From assembly GCA_016297215.1 (NCBI GenBank), contig JAEDGZ010000012.1:1-56797 (forward strand): DNA of 56,797 nt, in the 5' to 3' direction. Source of the stretch: Paludibacteraceae bacterium. Its GTDB lineage: Bacteria > Bacteroidota > Bacteroidia > Bacteroidales > Paludibacteraceae. This document shows, in pieces, positions 52,274 to 56,797 of this stretch (position 1 is its first letter; each line of letters begins with the position of its first letter). Both the position numbers and the translations under genes were made by a program. The notes under the pieces are model-generated. The model made no database searches. It was not told where the DNA came from and saw only the letters and a program-made list of their open reading frames with translations.

Positions 52274-53143
52274 TTATAGGTTTAATAGTTTCTCTTTGCA
52301 TTTCTCCATGAGCCAGAGGGGGGTGGAAGTTGCTCCGCAGATGCCCACTTTCTCGACTTCTCGGCAGGCTGCCAAGATATCCTCCGTCAATTCCTCTTCA
52401 CTACTTACAAAAACCGTGCGAGGGTTTGCTTCGAGGCAATGTTGGAACAGCACTTTGGCGTTTGAGGACTTTTTTCCTCCCACAAAAATCACCATATCCT
52501 GTTCGCGTGCAAAGGCTTTGAGTTTCTCCACGCGGTTGGCGACATTTCGGCAGATAGTGTCGTACCACTCAAAGTGGGTGCCTTCGCCGCAGCGGTTTTG
52601 GATGTAGCCCACCAACGCATGGAAGCCCTCTACCGACTTGGTTGTTTGCGAGAAGAGGTATATATCCCGTTGAAAGTCAATCTTCTCTGCCTCTTCGAGT
52701 CGCTCAATGACTATCGCTGTATTGTTTGTCTGCCCTTCCAAGCCAATCACTTCCGCATGCCCTCGCTGCCCAAAAATCACTATCTGCGCTTGGCTTCCCG
52801 TCTCGCGGATATGGCGATAGGTATCGCGTATCTTCTTCTGCAAGCGCAGTACCACAGGGCAACTCGCGTCAATAATCTGAATATCATTCTGTTGCGCGAT
52901 ATGATAGGTGCTGGGCGGCTCTCCGTGTGCTCGGAGCAGTACTCGTGCGTTGTGCAGGGTGCGGAGGTCATCATAGTCGATGGTTTCGAGTCCCATATCG
53001 GCTAATCGCTGCACTTCCTGCCCGTTGTGAACAATGTCGCCGAGGCAGTAGAGTACTCCTTTCTGCAACTCTTCTTCTGCTTTACGGATTGCCGTAGTAA
53101 CGCCGAAGCAGAAGCCGCTACCGCTGTCTATGGTTACTTGCAT
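52274..53143 (-). CDS. ispH: 4-hydroxy-3-methylbut-2-enyl diphosphate reductase
   Basis: Last step of the MEP isoprenoid pathway. 289 residues. The three Fe-S cysteines are Cys12 (GFCFGV), Cys95 (DASCPVV) and Cys198 (DTICRNV). The substrate residues are in DIVHNGQEV, LRAHGEPP, FSQTTKS and GATSTPLWL. In many Bacteroidota ispH lies next to cmk and porQ, as here. Gaps to both neighbours are 6 bp. Confidence 0.97.
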   Translation of the reverse strand: MQVTIDSGSGFCFGVTTAIRKAEEELQKGVLYCLGDIVHNGQEVQRLADMGLETIDYDDLRTLHNARVLLRAHGEPPSTYHIAQQNDIQIIDASCPVVLRLQKKIRDTYRHIRETGSQAQIVIFGQRGHAEVIGLEGQTNNTAIVIERLEEAEKIDFQRDIYLFSQTTKSVEGFHALVGYIQNRCGEGTHFEWYDTICRNVANRVEKLKAFAREQDMVIFVGGKKSSNAKVLFQHCLEANPRTVFVSSEEELTEDILAACREVEKVGICGATSTPLWLMEKCKEKLLNL

Positions 53144-53149
53144 GGTGTG

Positions 53150-53818
53150 CTATATGGTGGCTTTGCCGAACAGGGAATAGATATGCTCCATCTGTTGTTC
53201 GCGGGTCATATCGCTGTTGTCCACTACAATCGCATCCTCTGCCTGCCGAAGCGGGCTCTCTGCGCGGTGTGTGTCGCGATAATCGCGGTCATTCACGTCG
53301 CGCAGCACTTCCTCATAATTAGGGTGCTCCCCCTTCCCGACCAACTCGTCATAGCGTCGCTGCGCACGCACCTCGGGGCGAGCTGTGAGGAAGAGTTTTA
53401 ACTCGGCATCGGGGAAGACGACAGTGCCTATGTCGCGCCCGTCCATGACAATGCCTTTTGCCGTTCCCATCGCCTGCTGCTGGCTGACGAGAAAAGCTCT
53501 AACCTCTTTGATTTGCGAGACTTGCGAGGCTTTGTTGCCTACCTCCAATGTCCTAATCTGCCCTTCTACATCCTCGCCGTTGAGAGTAGTATGCTGTGTG
53601 CCGTCCGGCTGCAAGGCGAAGCCCACTTGCACATCCTCCAGTGTTGCCACGATAGCCGCTTCCTCCGTTATCCCATGCCGCAGCATATACAACGCGACTG
53701 CGCGGTACATTGCCCCCGTATCGACATAGGTATATCCTGCGTATTTAGCTAGTGCTTTGGCGATGGTAGATTTTCCGCAGGAGGAGAATCCGTCAATGGC
53801 TACGATAATCTTTTTCAT
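53150..53818 (-). CDS. cmk: Cytidylate kinase
   Basis: Phosphorylates CMP and dCMP. 222 residues. P-loop GFSSCGKSTIAK, CMP-site YVDTGAMYRAVAL and VMDGRDIGTVVFPDA, and lid region RAQRRYDEL, then RDYRDTHRAESPL. The start codon overlaps the porQ stop as ATGA, and ispH follows after 6 bp. Confidence 0.96.
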   Translation of the reverse strand: MKKIIVAIDGFSSCGKSTIAKALAKYAGYTYVDTGAMYRAVALYMLRHGITEEAAIVATLEDVQVGFALQPDGTQHTTLNGEDVEGQIRTLEVGNKASQVSQIKEVRAFLVSQQQAMGTAKGIVMDGRDIGTVVFPDAELKLFLTARPEVRAQRRYDELVGKGEHPNYEEVLRDVNDRDYRDTHRAESPLRQAEDAIVVDNSDMTREQQMEHIYSLFGKATI

Positions 53819-54912
53819 TTGAGCATGCTGTTGATATCCAAACTGAGTCCTACTTGGTAGGAGAAGTTATTGCGGGTCATTTGGGACATAGCAAATCCGA
53901 GTCGGAACTTATAGATACGGACTCCCGCGCCGACAGCGAATCCAGCCATAGAGCGTTGGTCGGTGAGGTTCATCTCTGCTCGGCGGCGGTGGTTGTAACT
54001 GAGGGTGAGGTAGAATCGTTCGCTCTTAGGTACGATGTCGATGGCGAAGATGGTGTGTCGGAAGAGCATGTCATACCATTTGACTTCGCCGCTCTCGAGT
54101 TCTCCCGTCATGGAGTTGTAGCCCGGGTTGGTGAACTCGTAGCCGAGGTTCCATCGCTGTAGGTTGTGGATGGTCATGGAGAGTCGGATGGGTGCGTGTG
54201 TGAAACGGTAGTTCAAGCCCAACTGGAGGTTGAGTGGCAGCATCTCGTGGTTAGAGCCTCCCTCGTGGGAGTAGAAGCCTTTGAGTTGCCACCCGATGTT
54301 CGCGAGGACTAAGCCCATCTGGAAAGTGGAGTCTTTGGTTTGGAAATGTGCGCCGACATCGGCTCCCAAGGCGAAGGAGTGGTAGGATTCGTAGATGGAA
54401 TAGATGGGTTTGAGGGTAACGCCGACGCTGAACTGCTGCCCTAACTGGCGTGCGTACATGACATCGATGAGGATGTCTTTGGCGGTGAAGGTGCCCCCTG
54501 TCAGGTTGCCATCATTATCCGCATATTTCATTCGTCCGTAGTCAAGATAATGGATGCCGACGGCGAAGTAATTGGGTTTGTCGGGCATGTCGGCGTAGCC
54601 TTTTTCGATTTTAGACCTGCCGAAGTTATGCCCATAGAATACGCTTCCGAACATGGTGCCGGGCATGTAGTAGGAGTAGTTGAGTTGTAGGACTTTGTCG
54701 GTCATGTCTCCGAGCAGCGCGGGGTTGCACATCGCCATGCTCACATCTCCGTCGCGTATGCTGACGTTGCTTCCACCGAGGGCGTTCAGCCTCGATGAGA
54801 CCGGCAGATCTAAGAATGTGAAGACACTGCTACCGCTGCCTACATACTGCCCCCATGCGCTTCCTGCGCACAAGAGACACACTAAAATCAATATGTTACG
54901 TACCTTTTTCAC
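53815..54912 (-). CDS. porQ: Type IX secretion system protein PorQ
   Basis: 365 residues from a GTG start. Signal peptide MKKVRNILILVCLLCAGSAWG, then the PorV/PorQ-like barrel opening GSSVFTFLDLPVSSRLNALGG and AMCNPALLGD. Beta strands continue to the end (NNFSYQVGLSLDI). In Porphyromonas PorQ anchors PorZ in the attachment complex that joins T9SS cargo to anionic LPS. Here PorZ is encoded 5 kb away. It is the first gene of its operon, with a promoter at 54934-54965. Confidence 0.92.
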   Translation of the reverse strand: MKKVRNILILVCLLCAGSAWGQYVGSGSSVFTFLDLPVSSRLNALGGSNVSIRDGDVSMAMCNPALLGDMTDKVLQLNYSYYMPGTMFGSVFYGHNFGRSKIEKGYADMPDKPNYFAVGIHYLDYGRMKYADNDGNLTGGTFTAKDILIDVMYARQLGQQFSVGVTLKPIYSIYESYHSFALGADVGAHFQTKDSTFQMGLVLANIGWQLKGFYSHEGGSNHEMLPLNLQLGLNYRFTHAPIRLSMTIHNLQRWNLGYEFTNPGYNSMTGELESGEVKWYDMLFRHTIFAIDIVPKSERFYLTLSYNHRRRAEMNLTDQRSMAGFAVGAGVRIYKFRLGFAMSQMTRNNFSYQVGLSLDINSMLK

Positions 54913-54933
54913 CTACTTATCCAAATTAAGCCA

Positions 54934-54965
54934 CAAAGGTACAACCTTTTTGGCAGATATGCAAG
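54934..54965 (-). promoter_or_regulatory. porQ operon promoter
   Basis: On the minus strand, CTTG (54962-54965) and TACCTTTG (54934-54941) are 20 bp apart, ending 22 bp before the GTG. Confidence 0.75.
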
Positions 54966-55032
54966 TTTTTACCCGTATTTTCGCAAAATTTCAACAAAAA
55001 ATCCTCTTTTTGGGCAATACGCTCCCTGAATT

Positions 55033-55064
55033 TTTGTATAAATGAAAAATAATTTGTACCTTTG
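55033..55064 (+). promoter_or_regulatory. sdh operon promoter
   Basis: TTTG (55033-55036) and TACCTTTG (55057-55064) are 20 bp apart. The leader to sdhC would be about 300 nt, the longest in the window. Confidence 0.75.
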
Positions 55065-55367
55065 TGCGCTAATTAGTATGTGTTTCGGGCTTTGGGTTTA
55101 GGCTGATGGATGGGGCGCGAGGATGTGCAGGATGGCGGATTGAAAGGATTTTGGCGGGATGGGTATCATTTTGCTACTTGTGTAGAGAGGGGCGGAGAGG
55201 GCGTTAGACCCTTATATAGACCTTACTTAACCCTTATGAAAACTCTATGGGAACGGGTGTTGGTGCGGGGTGATATTTTGTTATGGTTTTTGAGGATTTG
55301 ATAGCAATATGATATTAAGCGTGAATAAAAAGAAAAAACATAAATAAATAACTAAAACAAAAACATT
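55065..55367 (+). other. Long sdhC leader with an 11-bp repeat
   Basis: About 300 nt without a convincing gene. A 63-codon frame at 55110-55301 has no recognisable product. The 11-bp array lies at 55203-55245. I see no known riboswitch. Confidence 0.55.
55203..55245. repeat. 11-bp array, inverse of 18205-18249
   Basis: The units GTTAGACCCTT, ATATAGACCTT and ACTTAACCCTT and the start of a fourth run with an 11-bp period. Confidence 0.8.
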
Positions 55368-56081
55368 ATGTGGTTAACTAACTCGTCCATCGGCCGTAAG
55401 TTCGTAATGAGTATTACCGGCCTCGCATTGATTCTCTTCCTGCTCTTCCATGGAAGCATGAACCTTGCGCTCGTCTTCTCGGAAGACGCCTACAACTGGA
55501 TTTGCGAGATGCTGGGTGCCAACTGGTATGCCCTCGTGGCTTCTATGGGGCTCGCTGCGCTCGTGGTCATTCACTTTGCTTATGCCATTTGGCTCACCAT
55601 CCAAAACCGCCATGCCCGCGGCAATGACCGTTATGCTGTCAGCGCGAAGCGCGAAGGCGTGGACTGGGAGTCGGAGAACATGCTCGTGCTGGGTGTGATT
55701 GTTATCGGTTTCATCGTGCTTCACCTCTACAATTTCTGGTTTAAGATGCAGTTTGCTGAACTCGCCGGTATGCACGAGGTAACGACCCTCGGCGGCGAAA
55801 CGGTAACTCCCGCTAACGGCGCTGCCCTCGTGAAAGCACTCTTCACCACACCCATCTACGGACAAATCTACTGCGTCCTCTACCTCATCTGGCTCGTTGC
55901 TTTGTGGTTCCATCTTAACCATGGCGTTTGGTCGGCTCTCCACACCCTCGGCTGGAACAACCTCATCTGGATGAAGCGCATCAAGGTCATCGGTACCGTA
56001 GTAGCCACCCTCGTAGTGGGTCTCTTTGCGGTCGTTGTTCTCTACTTCCTCGGCGTAGGCATCGGCGAACTTTGCGCATAA
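55368..56081 (+). CDS. sdhC: Succinate dehydrogenase / fumarate reductase cytochrome b subunit
   Basis: 237 residues with five membrane helices, a Bacteroidota-type single b subunit. Histidines in FLLFHGSMN, VVIHFAYAIW, IVLHLYNFW and LWFHLNHGVW are candidates for the two haems. It anchors the flavoprotein and iron-sulfur subunits and exchanges electrons with menaquinone. In anaerobic Bacteroidales the complex mostly works as fumarate reductase. sdhA follows after 42 bp containing a short array. Confidence 0.95.
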   Translation: MWLTNSSIGRKFVMSITGLALILFLLFHGSMNLALVFSEDAYNWICEMLGANWYALVASMGLAALVVIHFAYAIWLTIQNRHARGNDRYAVSAKREGVDWESENMLVLGVIVIGFIVLHLYNFWFKMQFAELAGMHEVTTLGGETVTPANGAALVKALFTTPIYGQIYCVLYLIWLVALWFHLNHGVWSALHTLGWNNLIWMKRIKVIGTVVATLVVGLFAVVVLYFLGVGIGELCA

Positions 56082-56087
56082 GATAAT

Positions 56088-56118
56088 CGTAAATTGTAAA
56101 TAGTCAAATTGTCCAATA
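56088..56118. repeat. 7/8-bp array before sdhA
   Basis: TCGTAAATTGTAAATAGTC and AAATTGTCCAATAAAG precede the ATG at 56124, like the array before glnS. Confidence 0.65.
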
Positions 56119-56123
56119 AAGAT

Positions 56124-56797
<674 letters not shown>

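Noticed and set aside
55110..55301. 63-codon frame in the sdhC leader
   Set aside because: It contains the 11-bp repeat array, lacks any domain, and its composition is unlike the genes around it.

Overview
The window looks like a chromosomal contig from a member of the order Bacteroidales (phylum Bacteroidota). The evidence is the promoter type (TTTG, 19-20 bp, TAnnTTTG, seen at eleven sites), the type IX secretion genes porQ and porZ, the families DUF5686, DUF5715, OstA-like LptA and the SpmA-SpmB fusion, and the gene orders HD-lpxD-lpxC-lpxA, folP-cdaA and porQ-cmk-ispH-pfkA. Almost everything is core housekeeping. I see no phage, integrase, transposase gene, CRISPR array or defence island. 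The genus cannot be named from the sequence alone.

Layout. 0.6-6.7 kb: ldcA, a DUF975 membrane protein, ybeY, a nucleoside-gate membrane protein and a large secreted repeat protein. 6.7-12.6 kb (minus): HD hydrolase, lpxD, lpxC, lpxA, glnS, i.e. lipid A synthesis plus a tRNA synthetase. 12.7-18.0 kb (minus): two outer-membrane barrels, tRNA-Leu(UAA), a DUF5715 lipoprotein, cysS, nagB. 18.6-29.5 kb (plus): folP, cdaA, metG, a thioredoxin, a K+/H+ antiporter, a GT4 glycosyltransferase, a DUF5686 protein and a small DMT transporter. 29.7-34.7 kb (minus): parC with a 55-codon membrane protein upstream, recX, prmC. 34.7-45.1 kb (plus): ribD, two peptidyl-prolyl isomerases, OstA-like LptA, a barrel, dnaG, a radical SAM protein and two glycosyltransferases, closed by a terminator. 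45.1-49.8 kb (minus): porZ and rdgB. 50.0-51.3 kb (plus): DUF2147 and a flippase-like protein. 51.3-54.9 kb (minus): porQ, cmk, ispH, pfkA. 55.4 kb to the end (plus): sdhC and the start of sdhA.

A shared theme is the outer envelope. Lipid A enzymes, an LptA-like protein, periplasmic chaperones, several barrels, glycosyltransferases and two subunits of the T9SS attachment complex (PorQ and an enlarged PorZ) lie within 50 kb.

The most unusual feature is the repeat landscape. There are many short tandem arrays with periods of 7 bp (or 14, 9, 8 and 11 bp) and unrelated unit sequences, together with at least four families of small palindromes whose arms co-vary between copies. These lie between genes and also inside them, in frame: ldcA, folP, prmC, the parC tail, and both ends of the thioredoxin gene. 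One palindrome sits inside the loop of another. Two copies carry a G-quadruplex motif. This looks like an active or recent repeat-spreading process whose enzyme is not in the window. Other notable points are a PorZ with a duplicated propeller module, an LpxC lacking the FabZ domain it is normally fused to in this phylum, and a ParC ending in a sliding-clamp-type QLSLF motif.
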